Shown: positions 17,279 to 26,104 of the stretch, one piece after another
Numbering within the stretch: position 1 is the stretch's first letter
Layout of the letters: each line of letters starts with the position of its first letter
Origin: Pontibacter kalidii
GTDB lineage: Bacteria; Bacteroidota; Bacteroidia; Cytophagales; Hymenobacteraceae
Reading direction: 5' to 3'
Assembly: GCF_026278245.1 (NCBI RefSeq)
Contig: NZ_CP111079.1
Location: 4,917,020-4,981,019, forward strand
Length of the DNA: 64,000 nt
Notes under the pieces: model-generated
Databases searched by the model: none
Seen by the model: the letters and a program-made list of their open reading frames with translations, nothing else
Told to the model about the DNA's origin: nothing
Program-made: the position numbers and the translations under genes

Positions 17279-18160
17279 TTAAGTCGGCCATGTCCGGGCT
17301 AGTAACATCAACACAAAAGCTCCACTAAGGCACAAAGAAGAGAGCTTGTTCATCTGCATGGTATTCTCAAAGTTAACCTCGCTGCGGTCGTGCTGCGCGC
17401 GCAATACCCATCCGCCAAAAAAGTATAAAACAGGCGCGGTGCAGAGCAGGAAGATGAAAATGTTGCCTACCTGCCCCGTGCTGAAGTATAACCATAGCAG
17501 CAGCGCCGTACCCGCCAGCAAACTGACAGCGGCAAACAGATAGGTTCCGTTGATACCCAACAGCAGGCTGAGGGTGCGGTCGCCGCGGCGGCTGTCCTCC
17601 TCGTGCTGGTAGATCTGGGTAAGGGGGTAGGAGCCGCATAGGAAGAGCGTGCTTACCAGCGCAAACCAAACATTTGGCGGCTGCAGCACTTGCTGTAGCT
17701 GCAGCCCTGTGCCTATCTGCACCATCCCGTACGTAAACGCCCCTTGAAAAAACGTGACTACAACTGTGCTCAGGATCGGGTACTTCTTCAGGCGGATGCC
17801 CTCGTAACTATAGGCTTTGGAGATGAGCAGGTACAGCGCCACCAAACTGGCGAACAGCGGTGAGAGCAGCAAACTGAAAAGTATGGCCAGCACATCAAAG
17901 AGCAGGACCAGGTGCATGAGTTGCCGGTTGGGTTTGGGAGGTCTTTTTAGGCCGCCTATACTTCCCTCGTCGCGGTCGTAGTAAGAGTTATAGCCGTTGC
18001 TGGCGGGGTATACCAGCACGTGCAGCACCAGGAACACCGCCACCGCCCGCCATACCTCCACATGGGGCAGCGTGCTCAGCGCAAACCAGAAGATCGGCAT
18101 CAGGTATACCGAAAACGGGATGCGCATCAGCGTCAGGGCAGTGCTATACTTGCTGTTCAA
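17279..18160 (-). CDS. UbiA family prenyltransferase
   Basis: A 293-residue polytopic membrane protein. The first Asp-rich motif NGYNSYYDRDEGS (about 55-67) and the second, QIYQHEEDSRRGDRTLS, are the Mg-prenyl-diphosphate sites of intramembrane aromatic prenyltransferases. About eight hydrophobic segments are visible. Family members attach a prenyl chain to quinone precursors, chlorophyllide, heme or glycerol phosphate; the substrate cannot be told here. It lies between a SAM-dependent methyltransferase (59 bp upstream) and a four-pass membrane protein, and the three may form one operon for a prenylated, methylated product. Confidence 0.85.
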   Translation of the reverse strand: MNSKYSTALTLMRIPFSVYLMPIFWFALSTLPHVEVWRAVAVFLVLHVLVYPASNGYNSYYDRDEGSIGGLKRPPKPNRQLMHLVLLFDVLAILFSLLLSPLFASLVALYLLISKAYSYEGIRLKKYPILSTVVVTFFQGAFTYGMVQIGTGLQLQQVLQPPNVWFALVSTLFLCGSYPLTQIYQHEEDSRRGDRTLSLLLGINGTYLFAAVSLLAGTALLLWLYFSTGQVGNIFIFLLCTAPVLYFFGGWVLRAQHDRSEVNFENTMQMNKLSSLCLSGAFVLMLLARTWPT

Positions 18161-18219
18161 TTGCGAGGTTCGTTTATCGTTGTTTGTTGTCCGCAGTGCA
18201 CACTCCAGTAGTCACTCAT

Positions 18220-19008
18220 TCAAAATTCCTCCGGATACCCGATCAGGTATATCACGTCTTTTCCCGGGCCGGCACCGGTGCGGCCGGAGCGCCAGGTATA
18301 GTTTGTTGTTTGTACTTCTGATGCCATGCGCTGCAGCTGCTCCGGCGTATAGATGCGTAGCAGCGACACTGTTCCGTCCCAGATAATCCCCAATGGTATA
18401 AGTGGTAGGATATACGTGAAAAAGAGCCTGCTGAGCCGGAACGGCCGGATGAAGGGCGTTACCAGAAGTATAACCAACGGGAAGAACAACCACAGTAGCA
18501 GCAGCTCCAGCCAGCTTTTCCTGGCCCCCTCAAAAATGCCGATGGCGGCGCGCTTGTCGGCGGCGTCCTGAAGGATAGCTTTGGCCAGGTGCGGCGGAAA
18601 ATGGTGGAAGGAGGAGAAGATGGTGCGCACACCTTTTATACTTTGGGGCACAGCCGTGGCATCTACGGGCTCAGGTATAAAACTGATGGCGCCGTCTGCG
18701 CTCTCCTGCAGGTATCGGTACGCGTCGAGGTTAGGGTAAAGGTCGGAGAGCGTGACGCGGACGGTGTTGCCCATGCGTTGGCTCAGCTGCTCCCGGATGG
18801 CGGCTATACCGCCCCCTGCCCCGGAGCAAAGGTCTGTGATGTGGCGCTGGTGGGTGCGCTCCAGCAGTTCCTGCAGCAGCGGCAGCGCGGCTTCGTAGGC
18901 ATTCAGCCGCGTAATCATAAAGCGCAGGAAGTCGAGCATGCCCTGCCGGATAACGTGCGGGAACCAGCGCTGGTCTTCGAGCTCGAAAAGTTGGAGGCGG
19001 ATGTTCAA
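18220..19008 (-). CDS. SAM-dependent methyltransferase-like protein with membrane segment
   Basis: 262 residues. The SAM-binding motif I is ITDLCSGAGGGIAAIR (about 57-72), followed by VTLSDLYPN with the acidic residue at the end of strand 2, and then FSSFHHFPPHLAKAILQDAA. A strongly hydrophobic stretch (LELLLLWLFFPLVILLVTPF...LFFTYILPLIPLGII) around 167-210 should anchor it in the membrane. It is first in a minus-strand cluster with a UbiA-like prenyltransferase, so a lipid or quinone substrate is plausible. Substrate unknown. Confidence 0.8.
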   Translation of the reverse strand: MNIRLQLFELEDQRWFPHVIRQGMLDFLRFMITRLNAYEAALPLLQELLERTHQRHITDLCSGAGGGIAAIREQLSQRMGNTVRVTLSDLYPNLDAYRYLQESADGAISFIPEPVDATAVPQSIKGVRTIFSSFHHFPPHLAKAILQDAADKRAAIGIFEGARKSWLELLLLWLFFPLVILLVTPFIRPFRLSRLFFTYILPLIPLGIIWDGTVSLLRIYTPEQLQRMASEVQTTNYTWRSGRTGAGPGKDVIYLIGYPEEF

Positions 19009-19384
19009 GGGCTGTTTTTTGCTGAGTTACTCCTGAGCAGCATCAAAGGTTTTCCATGCGCCTAAAAGTATGGGCGCAAGTATGATGTCTTATACTATCC
19101 TATAACTTTTCAGGAAAGGGTAACAAAGACTGTAAGGTAATAGAAGCATGCAGAGACTGTCCCCTTGAGGGGACCACAGGGGGGTAAAACTACGGAGGGG
19201 GCTGCTTGTCTGCGCAAAAACGGGTGAATCTGCAGGTGTAAACACCCCTATAGTCCCCTCAAGAGGACTGTCTACTATACCTGAAGGCACCCTGTTGCCT
19301 AAGGAACAGCCTAATCTGTGAAAGTTATGACACAGGCGCAAGTATAAAAGCAGCCGGGCTATACTTGCGCCAAGGTATAAAATA
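19009..19384. repeat. Spacer with an inverted-repeat element, no gene
   Basis: At 19157-19187 GACTGTCCCCTTGAGGGGAC plus CACAGGGGGGT faces a degenerate inverted copy at 19241-19272, with about 53 bp between. A related single copy is at 16416-16445. TATACTT-type words flank the region. No gene is seen. Confidence 0.6.
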
Positions 19385-19888
19385 TTACAGCAGGCCCTGC
19401 TCGCCGGCGCCCACCCGCAGCCCGTCGCCGGTGTTGCTGAAGAACTGCCAGTACTCTGCGGCAGGTTTTTCCGGCTCCGGCAACACGGAGAGGGTAGAGC
19501 CGTCACTGAAGTATAACAGCAGGCCCCCGTTGTCCTGTTGCTCCGCGCGCTCCACCACCAGGTTCGGGTTGTCGTTCACCAGTTCCATCAGGCGCTGGTC
19601 CAGCATGCTGGAGCCGGGCTTTTTCCAGTCCCAAACCGGGGTTGGCAGTCCCGCCTCGCGCTTGCGGATGTACATCTCGCTTTGCTTTATCAGGCCGCCG
19701 TCAGTCAGTTGCAGCTCCCAGGGGCAGTTAACGGCAAGGGTCATCTCACCCACATCCAGCACCAGGCCCTGCGGCGTGGTGTAGTGGGTGTGGCCAAAGT
19801 GGAAGTATACGACTTTCTCGGTGCGGGTGGTCTTGTTGAGTGGGAGCCCGATGGTCTGGTTAAAGGCCTGTTGAAGTGTATCTTGCAT
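19385..19888 (-). CDS. Small cytoplasmic protein of unknown function
   Basis: 167 residues from MQDTLQQAFNQTIGL; this start is preferred because the longer frame begins in the promoter region. There is no signal peptide. The pattern (KVVYFHFGHTHY..GLVLDVGEMTLAVNCPWEL...LLLYFSDGSTLSVLPE) has alternating strands as in small beta-sandwich domains of unknown function. It is not near partner genes. The last codons run close to AAGTATA-type repeat DNA. Confidence 0.65.
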   Translation of the reverse strand: MQDTLQQAFNQTIGLPLNKTTRTEKVVYFHFGHTHYTTPQGLVLDVGEMTLAVNCPWELQLTDGGLIKQSEMYIRKREAGLPTPVWDWKKPGSSMLDQRLMELVNDNPNLVVERAEQQDNGGLLLYFSDGSTLSVLPEPEKPAAEYWQFFSNTGDGLRVGAGEQGLL

Positions 19889-19920
19889 TTTTGTGAAGAT
19901 CTTAGGTGCGACTTGTGGAA

Positions 19921-19928
19921 CAAATATA
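19921..19928 (-). promoter_or_regulatory. TAnnTTTG -7 box (TATATTTG)
   Basis: On the minus strand TATATTTG lies about 32 bp upstream of the ATG at 19888, an exact -7 match. The nearest TTTG is only 12 bp away, so the -33 element is uncertain. Confidence 0.45.
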
Positions 19929-19991
19929 GCCAGCACACGTCAAAGTATACTTGTTCTAACAATATTTGCGAAGTAATACAGGGTGTACTTC

Positions 19992-20020
19992 TTGGAAGTT
20001 GTGTACAAAAAGTATCTTTG
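19992..20020 (+). promoter_or_regulatory. Promoter of the PBP1A gene (TTG-N18-TATCTTTG)
   Basis: TATCTTTG at 20013-20020 matches TAnnTTTG, with TTG at 19992-19994, 18 bp upstream. The start codon follows 51-60 bp later. Confidence 0.6.
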
Positions 20021-20080
20021 TGATCGTTTTGTATTAAGTGCGATTGGGAATTTAACCGGAACAGCCGCTATTTGCTAAAG

Positions 20081-22414
20081 ATGCCGAAGGAGCAAGAGAA
20101 AGTACAAGAGCCTAAAACATCATCATCCATAGCCCATAAGGTAATAAGCTTTACCTGGAAAATATTTTTCCTGGGGATTGCTGTGGTGGTGGGCTACCTG
20201 CTGAGCGTGGAGCACAACGTGCTGTATCTGTTTGGCGCATCCCCGAGCCTGGACAGGCTGGAGAACCCGCGCTCCGACCAAGCCTCCGAGCTGTATACTT
20301 CCGACGGCAAGCTGATCGGCAAGTACTTCCGGGAGAACCGCAGCCCCGTAACCTACAAAGAGCTGTCGCCGCAACTGGTGCAGGCGCTGCTTGCCACCGA
20401 GGATATCCGCTTTTATGAGCATGCCGGCATCGACCCGGAGGCGATCGTATCGGCGTTGTACGGCACCTTTCAGGGGGAGGCGCGCGGGGCGAGCACTATT
20501 ACCCAGCAGTTGGCCAAGAACCTCTACAAAACCCGCACCGACGACTCCAAAGGCGTGCTGGGCCACGTTCCCGGACTCAGCATCGTGATCTCCAAAACCA
20601 AGGAGTGGCTTACGGCCATTAAGCTGGAGCAACGCTACACCAAAGAGGAGATCCTGACGATGTACCTGAACACGGTGGACTTTGGCTCCAACTCCTTTGG
20701 TATAAAGGTAGCGGCCAAGACTTTCTTCAACACCTCACCGGAGAAGCTGAAGATGGAAGAAGCCGCCGTGCTGGTGGGGCTGCTGAAGGCCCCGACCTAC
20801 TACAGCCCCCGCTTTAACCCCGAAAACGCCACCCGCCGCCGCAACGTGGTGCTGGGGCAGATGGTAAAGTACGGCTACCTGGATAAGACCGAAGCAGACT
20901 CGCTGAGCCAGGAGCCGCTGGTGCTGGATTACAACGTGGAGAACCATTACGACGGCCCTGCGACCTATTTCAGGGGAGCCGTGGCCGATTACCTGCAGGA
21001 GTGGTGCAAGGACAACGGTTACGACCTCTACCGCGACGGGCTGAAAGTATACACGACCATCGACTCCAGGATGCAGGCCCACGCCGAGGCAGCCATGGAG
21101 GAGCAGATGCGTAAGCTGCAGCGCCGCTTCGATAACCACTGGAAAGGCAAGAACCCGTGGGTGGATGAGAAGAACCGCGAGATACCAGGCTTTATCGAGA
21201 CAACCATCAAGCGCACCGCCTATTATAAGCGCCTGCAAAAGAAGTACGGCGACGATATACAGGCGATAAACAAGGAACTGAACCGCCCGCGCGAGATGAA
21301 GGTCTTTACCTGGGACAACGACTCGCTGGAGAAGACCGTGACGATGAGCCCGCTGGATTCGCTGGCTTACTACAAGCACTTCCTGCATGGCGGCATGATG
21401 ACCATGGATCCCTTTTCAGGGCACATCAAGGCCTGGGTGGGGGGCATCAACTACAAGTATTTTAAGTACGACCACGTGAAACAGGCGCGCCGCCAGCCGG
21501 GCTCCACCTTCAAGCCGTTCGTTTATGTGGCCGCTATAGACAACGGTTACTCGCCCTGCGACAAGATCGTGGACCAGCGCGTCACCATCAACTACGTGGA
21601 AAAGGGCGAGAAGAAAAGCTGGTCGCCGAATAATGCCGACTGGGAGTATACGGGCGCCCCGATGACGCTTCGCCGGGGGATGGGCAAATCGGTGAACTCT
21701 GTAACGGCCCAGCTGACTGAGAAGATAGGATGGGAAACGGTGGTAAAGTACGCCCACAAGCTGGGCATCAAGAGCCCGCTGCAGGCGGTGCCCTCGATAG
21801 GCCTTGGTCCAAGCGACGTGTCTGTCTTCGAGATGGTAGGCGCCTACAGTACTTTTCCCAACTACGGGTTCCATACCGAGCCGATGTTCATCACCCGCAT
21901 CGAGGACCAGAACGGCAACCTGCTGCACCAGTTCACGCCCAAGCAGGAGAAAGTGCTGAGTGAGGAGACCGCTTTCCTGATGATGCACATGCTGAAGGGA
22001 GGCATGGAGGAGCCGGGCGGCACCTCGCAGGCACTGTGGGAGTACGACCTCTGGAAGGGCAATGAGATAGGTGGCAAAACCGGTACCAGCTCCAACCACT
22101 CTGACGGTTGGTTTATGGGCGTAACCAAAGACCTGGTGACGGGCGTGTGGGTTGGCGGCGAGGACCGCAGCATCCACTTCCGTACCTCACAGCTGGGCGA
22201 GGGCTCTAAAACAGCGCTGCCGGTGTTTGGGCTATACATGGAGCGTATTTACCAGGACAAGGACCTGGGCTATACCATGGGCCGCTTCCCGAAGCCTACC
22301 GTAAAGATCAGCAAGAAGTATAACTGCACCACCGTGCTGCCGAAGCAAACCATGCCAGACTCCACGCAGATGGACTCTATACTGGAACTGCTGAATGTGG
22401 GGGATATTCTGTAA
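20081..22414 (+). CDS. Penicillin-binding protein 1A (bifunctional transglycosylase/transpeptidase)
   Basis: 777 residues from the ATG at 20081; a TTG three codons earlier is an alternative. One N-terminal membrane anchor (ISFTWKIFFLGIAVVVGYLL) places it in the inner membrane facing the periplasm. The GT51 domain shows ATEDIRFYEHAGID, GASTITQQLAKNLY and KLEQRYTKEEILTMYLN. The transpeptidase domain has the SxxK serine in PGSTFKPF, SxN in GKSVNSV and KTGTS near the C-terminus. It polymerises and cross-links peptidoglycan. Length is normal for class A PBPs. Upstream is a good promoter; downstream is an unusually perfect hairpin terminator. Confidence 0.95.
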   Translation: MPKEQEKVQEPKTSSSIAHKVISFTWKIFFLGIAVVVGYLLSVEHNVLYLFGASPSLDRLENPRSDQASELYTSDGKLIGKYFRENRSPVTYKELSPQLVQALLATEDIRFYEHAGIDPEAIVSALYGTFQGEARGASTITQQLAKNLYKTRTDDSKGVLGHVPGLSIVISKTKEWLTAIKLEQRYTKEEILTMYLNTVDFGSNSFGIKVAAKTFFNTSPEKLKMEEAAVLVGLLKAPTYYSPRFNPENATRRRNVVLGQMVKYGYLDKTEADSLSQEPLVLDYNVENHYDGPATYFRGAVADYLQEWCKDNGYDLYRDGLKVYTTIDSRMQAHAEAAMEEQMRKLQRRFDNHWKGKNPWVDEKNREIPGFIETTIKRTAYYKRLQKKYGDDIQAINKELNRPREMKVFTWDNDSLEKTVTMSPLDSLAYYKHFLHGGMMTMDPFSGHIKAWVGGINYKYFKYDHVKQARRQPGSTFKPFVYVAAIDNGYSPCDKIVDQRVTINYVEKGEKKSWSPNNADWEYTGAPMTLRRGMGKSVNSVTAQLTEKIGWETVVKYAHKLGIKSPLQAVPSIGLGPSDVSVFEMVGAYSTFPNYGFHTEPMFITRIEDQNGNLLHQFTPKQEKVLSEETAFLMMHMLKGGMEEPGGTSQALWEYDLWKGNEIGGKTGTSSNHSDGWFMGVTKDLVTGVWVGGEDRSIHFRTSQLGEGSKTALPVFGLYMERIYQDKDLGYTMGRFPKPTVKISKKYNCTTVLPKQTMPDSTQMDSILELLNVGDIL

Positions 22415-22467
22415 AGTATAAACTGCGGGTGTTGCCGTCAGCAATGGCACTAAAAGCACCTGCAAAG

Positions 22468-22518
22468 CATCAAAGAAGAAGGGCCGGCTAAAGTATAGCC
22501 GGCCCTTCTTCTTTGATG
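22468..22518. terminator. Perfect 22-bp hairpin terminator with AAAGTAT loop
   Basis: The arms 22468-22489 and 22497-22518 (beginning CATCAAAGAAGAAGGGCCGG) are exact complements. The 7-nt loop is AAAGTAT, which with the next A contains the word AAGTATA. It serves convergent genes: PBP1A on plus and the TIGR01777 gene on minus. Confidence 0.85.
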
Positions 22519-22529
22519 GAATGGTTTCT

Positions 22530-23447
22530 TTAGTCTTCCTCTTCCTCATAAAACGAATCCAAGGCATCCTCCAGGTAGTTATACTCAAACGTGAAGCCGG
22601 TCTGCAGCACCTTGTTGGCGCTTACGCGCTGGCTGGCCAGCACCACCTCGCTCATCTCGCCCATCATCAGGTTAATAGCAAAGGCAGGCACCTTGGGCAG
22701 CACCAGGGGCTTATTCATGGCCTCTGCCAGCTCTTTTGTAAATTCTTTGTTGGTAACCGGGTGCGGCGCTACGGCATTGTACACCCCCTCAAACTGCGTG
22801 TCCTCAATGGCGCGGATAAACAGGCGGCACAGGTCATCAATATGAATCCAGGACATGTACTGCTTGCCGGATCCAAGCGGAGCGCCCGCCATCATCTTCA
22901 CGGGCCGGGCCATCAGGGGCAGGGCGCCTCCCTTTATGCTCAGCACGATGCCCAGCCGCAGGATAACCGTGCGCAGACCCAGGTCGCGCATCTGCCAGGC
23001 TGCTGCCTCCCAGGCCTTGCATACTTCCGCCAGGAAATCATCGCCGTAGGTGCTCTCCTCAGACACTAACTGGTCCCCGGAGTCGCCGTAGATATCCTTA
23101 CCCGACACAGAAATGAAGCCTTTGACGTGGTGCTCCGACTGGCTCAGGCACTTGTGGAGCAGGTTTAAACTGTCCACGCGGCTGTGCAGCAGCTCTTTCT
23201 TGCGCTCATCGGTCCACTTTTCAGCGGCGATGCTGGCGCCAGCCAGGTTCACGATGTAGTCGGCATAGGTGAGGGCGCTCTCATCAATATGGCCTGCCTT
23301 TACATCCCATTTAAAAGTTTTGTAGGTAGATACCTTGTCGGGGTCGCGGCTAAGGTGCGCCACCTCGTAGCCCTGGTCTATCAGCAGCTCCGATAAACGC
23401 ATCCCTACTAATCCCGAGCCTCCTGTTATGAGTATTTTTCCTGGCAT
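22530..23447 (-). CDS. TIGR01777 family oxidoreductase (YfcH-like epimerase)
   Basis: 305 residues of extended short-chain dehydrogenase type. The nucleotide-binding start is KILITGGSGLVGMRLSELL. The family-typical NLAGASIAAEKWTDERKKEL and the SVSGKDIYGD segment carrying the active-site Tyr region follow, then LRLGIVLSIKGGALPLM. The DUF1731 C-terminal part (VTNKEFTKELAEAMNKPLVLP..FAINLMMGEMSEVVLASQRVSANKVLQTGF) completes the family architecture. The substrate is unknown. A TAAGTTGC box upstream is only a poor promoter match. Confidence 0.92.
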   Translation of the reverse strand: MPGKILITGGSGLVGMRLSELLIDQGYEVAHLSRDPDKVSTYKTFKWDVKAGHIDESALTYADYIVNLAGASIAAEKWTDERKKELLHSRVDSLNLLHKCLSQSEHHVKGFISVSGKDIYGDSGDQLVSEESTYGDDFLAEVCKAWEAAAWQMRDLGLRTVILRLGIVLSIKGGALPLMARPVKMMAGAPLGSGKQYMSWIHIDDLCRLFIRAIEDTQFEGVYNAVAPHPVTNKEFTKELAEAMNKPLVLPKVPAFAINLMMGEMSEVVLASQRVSANKVLQTGFTFEYNYLEDALDSFYEEEED

Positions 23448-23568
23448 AAGCTTGTGTTTGTTGGCACAGTAAGTTCACCTATACGCAACTTAGGTATATT
23501 TAAGTTTTCTTATATTACTTTGGAATGTAAGAAGTCGGCGCTGGAAGGCGTGCCAGCAGGGGCAGGGG

Positions 23569-24234
23569 TTAACGTTTGGTGCGGATGTGGCCCAGAAACT
23601 CCGTGCGGTATTGCTCCTGCTCAAACAAGCCTGAGTATTCCGCCGTAATGGTGCTGCTGCTCACATCGTTCACACCGCGGCTCATCACGCACAGGTGGTC
23701 GGCCTCTATCAGCACGGCCACGTTCTCTGTCTGCAGCGCCTGCTTCAACTCGTTGGCTATCTGCATGGTCATGCGCTCCTGCACCTGCGGGCGGCGGGCA
23801 TAGTAGTGCACAATGCGGTTGAGTTTAGAAAGCCCGATTACGTGCTCGTTCGGGATATAGGCCACGTGTGCCTTTCCAATAATCGGGACAAAGTGGTGCT
23901 CGCAGGAGGAGTACACCGTAATGTCGCGCTCCACCAGCATTTTGTTATACTTATACTTGTTCTCGAAGCGGCGCGCGTGCGGCTTATTGTCCGGGTGCAG
24001 GCCGCTGAAGATCTCCTTCACGTACATCTTGGCCACACGGTGCGGCGTGCCCTTTAGGCTGTCGTCCTTCAGGTCCAGGCCCAGCGTGTGCATGATCTCG
24101 CGGAAGTGCCCCTCAATGATGGTGATTTTCTCGTCGTCGGAAAGGTCAAACGCGTCAGCGCGCATGGGCGTCTCCAAAGAGCTCATCACGTGGTCGTCCA
24201 TCGCCTCTTCGTTCTCCAGGTCGTGGTTATCCAT
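23569..24234 (-). CDS. folE: GTP cyclohydrolase I
   Basis: 221 residues from the ATG at 24234, which overlaps the queD stop codon by eight bases (ATGGATAA); an ATG ten codons earlier would overlap more. Family motifs: KGTPHRVAKMYVKEIFSG, the zinc site SSCEHHFVPIIGKAHVAYIP with its Cys and His, GLSKLNRIVHYYARRPQVQERMT and EADHLCVMSRGV with the second Cys. It turns GTP into dihydroneopterin triphosphate, feeding folate, and via QueD the 7-deazaguanine route. The coupling to queD fits the latter. The N-terminal 30 residues are acidic and not conserved. Confidence 0.95.
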   Translation of the reverse strand: MDNHDLENEEAMDDHVMSSLETPMRADAFDLSDDEKITIIEGHFREIMHTLGLDLKDDSLKGTPHRVAKMYVKEIFSGLHPDNKPHARRFENKYKYNKMLVERDITVYSSCEHHFVPIIGKAHVAYIPNEHVIGLSKLNRIVHYYARRPQVQERMTMQIANELKQALQTENVAVLIEADHLCVMSRGVNDVSSSTITAEYSGLFEQEQYRTEFLGHIRTKR

Positions 24235-24634
24235 TATATTCCACAAAGTTTCTTTCAGTTTCATACAGTTGTACTGCTAATTCGTAATCGGGGCTGATCT
24301 TGCCACGTAGTTTGTTCCAGATCACTACCGCTATGTTCTCGGCGGTTGGGTTCAGCTCCCGGAACTCGGCAGTATCCAGGTTCAGGTTCCGGTGGTCAAA
24401 CTTGCTAATCACCTCCTCCTTTACCAGGTCGCTCAGCTTCTTCATGTCGTACACATACCCGGTCTCGGGGTCTACAGGGCCCGTCAGCTTCACGATCAGC
24501 TCATAGTTGTGCCCATGGTAGTGGGGGTTGTTGCACAGTCCGAAAACCGCGCTGTTCTGCTCCTCCGTCCAGGCGGGGTTGTGCAGCCTGTGCGCGGCGT
24601 TGAAGTGTTCCTTCCGGCAAACGGTTACTCTCAT
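24227..24634 (-). CDS. queD: 6-carboxytetrahydropterin synthase
   Basis: 135 residues. Zinc ligands are His in FNAAHRL and the pair in HYHGHNYE, and the catalytic Cys is in FGLCNNPHYHG; FDHRNLNLD and TAENIAVVIW are also family typical. QueD converts dihydroneopterin triphosphate from FolE into carboxytetrahydropterin on the way to queuosine or other 7-deazaguanines. It is the first gene of the queD-folE operon and has a near-ideal promoter 80 bp upstream. A 6-pyruvoyltetrahydropterin synthase role is the alternative. Confidence 0.93.
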   Translation of the reverse strand: MRVTVCRKEHFNAAHRLHNPAWTEEQNSAVFGLCNNPHYHGHNYELIVKLTGPVDPETGYVYDMKKLSDLVKEEVISKFDHRNLNLDTAEFRELNPTAENIAVVIWNKLRGKISPDYELAVQLYETERNFVEYNG

Positions 24635-24711
24635 AGTGCTTTAAACAGCTATTGGTCGGTAAAGTTTGGCTCCATCCCCGATCACTTCTGACTGCGAGTG
24701 CCATAAGTTTG

Positions 24712-24742
24712 CAAAGTTAGCGTTGCTTGCCCTAATCCCAAA
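24712..24742 (-). promoter_or_regulatory. Consensus promoter for queD-folE (TTTG-N19-TAACTTTG)
   Basis: On the minus strand TTTG (24742-24739) lies 19 bp before TAACTTTG (24719-24712). This is one of the two best matches in the window to the Bacteroidota housekeeping sigma consensus. Confidence 0.75.
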
Positions 24743-24846
24743 CCAAAAGGGTTCTAAATTAATTCGTTTTGCCTTCGCCCATCTGCCGCCTATTCTTTAA
24801 CTTCGTGTATCAATCAAACCTATCGGAGTACAAAAACAGGAGCCGT

Positions 24847-25548
24847 ATGAGAGGATGTATACTTGCCATTTTTATGTTGGTGGCCGGCGTTTGCCAGGCG
24901 CAGTCGGTGCAGGTAAAAGAGGTGGAGCAGGAGGTGCTGGGCGTGGCAAGGCGCGGACAGCAGCTCTCGGTGCAGCTGGACCCTAAAACCGTGGAGCGAT
25001 CCTGGAAGGATTACCTGGGCGAGGAGGCCGGTCGGGTAAAGGTGTCAAAGGGCGTGATAACAGTAGACGCAGCCAAGCTGGAGGTTATCTCAAAGGAGCC
25101 CATGCGCCTTTACTCGGTGGTAAGCAGCGATGCCATGGGCAGCAACGTGTGGTGGACGCTGGACCTGGGGACTGATTACCTGAACAAGACTGCCACCCCC
25201 AAGGAATATGCCGCCGCAGAGAAATTCATGCGGGCCTTCGCCCAAAAACTGTACCGCGAGGATGTGTTCCGGCAGATAAATGCCGCAGAGGACGTGTTGA
25301 AGGCCACCAAGGCAGAGCAGGACCGTGTGGTGAAGGAGGCCAACAGCATACAGTTAAGTATAGAGCGCAACAAGCAGCGCCGTAAGGAGCTGGAGGCCGA
25401 GTTGGTGCGCAACGCCGAGGAGCTAAAGCAACTGGAGCAGGAGGTGCAGGTGAACCAGCAGAAGCAGGAGCTGAGCCGCCTGCGCGTGCAGGACATGGAG
25501 AAAGCCGTAGATGCCGTCCGGGCCAAGCTGCTGCAGGTGGGTAAGTAG
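24847..25548 (+). CDS. Exported coiled-coil protein of unknown function
   Basis: 233 residues from the ATG at 24847, directly before a signal peptide (CILAIFMLVAGVCQAQ). An upstream start at 24769 would put 26 odd residues ahead of it. The mature part begins with a small alpha/beta region (VLGVARRGQQLSVQLDP to WWTLDLGTDYL, about 30-110). A long helical, charged coiled coil follows (about 120-230: DVLKATKAEQDRVVKEANSI and onward). It is probably periplasmic. Function unknown. Confidence 0.75.
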   Translation: MRGCILAIFMLVAGVCQAQSVQVKEVEQEVLGVARRGQQLSVQLDPKTVERSWKDYLGEEAGRVKVSKGVITVDAAKLEVISKEPMRLYSVVSSDAMGSNVWWTLDLGTDYLNKTATPKEYAAAEKFMRAFAQKLYREDVFRQINAAEDVLKATKAEQDRVVKEANSIQLSIERNKQRRKELEAELVRNAEELKQLEQEVQVNQQKQELSRLRVQDMEKAVDAVRAKLLQVGK

Positions 25549-25602
25549 TAGGGTTATACTTTTTTGACTTTCCTAAAAGCGATAACTTAAAAAGTTTGTG
25601 CG

Positions 25603-26070
25603 ATGCCTCATTCTCTTCTAATCCTAACAATGCTATTCCTTGCTTCATTTTCTCATCCGGAAAATCCCTGGCAATCAGCAATCAGTGATGCACCTGAAAC
25701 CATTGTTATGGAAAACGAAGAGGAGATTACCCTGCACAAAGTATGGAAGTATAAGACCTTCAACAGGCTCCCGCACATGTTCGCGGATGGAAGCGGCATT
25801 TACAGCGTAGAGCCATTTACGACATTAGATTTTAGAGATAAGAGCACCTTTCGCTACAATACCCACAAGAAGCGCAGAATGCGCAGCGCCTCTTATAAAA
25901 TCAGTGACAATGCCATTGTAATGGAGCAATTCGGCGAGTAGGTGAAGTTTAAGGTTTCTAAGCTGACAGCAGACGAATTAGTGCTAACAGTTAGCATAGA
26001 GATTGAAGAGGGGGAGGTTGATATTAAGGGCGATATGGTGGAGTTAGTATACATCGCTACTATTCCGTAA
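25603..26070 (+). pseudogene. Secreted lipocalin-like protein interrupted by an in-frame TAG
   Basis: The first frame gives 112 residues with a signal-peptide-like start (SLLILTMLFLASF), then strands such as TLDFRDKSTFRYN and KISDNAIVMEQFGE, and stops at TAG 25939-25941. The same frame continues without a break for 42 codons to TAA at 26068, with family-like sequence (VKFKVSKLTADELVLTVSIE). The joined 154-residue product looks like one small lipocalin-like domain. So this is either a recent nonsense mutation, a sequencing error or, less likely, readthrough. The truncated protein would lack the last strands. A hairpin with a T-run follows at 26111. Confidence 0.65.
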
Positions 26071-26104
26071 TTATTCGAATCGCCTAAGCTAAGGAAGGAT
26101 TTAT

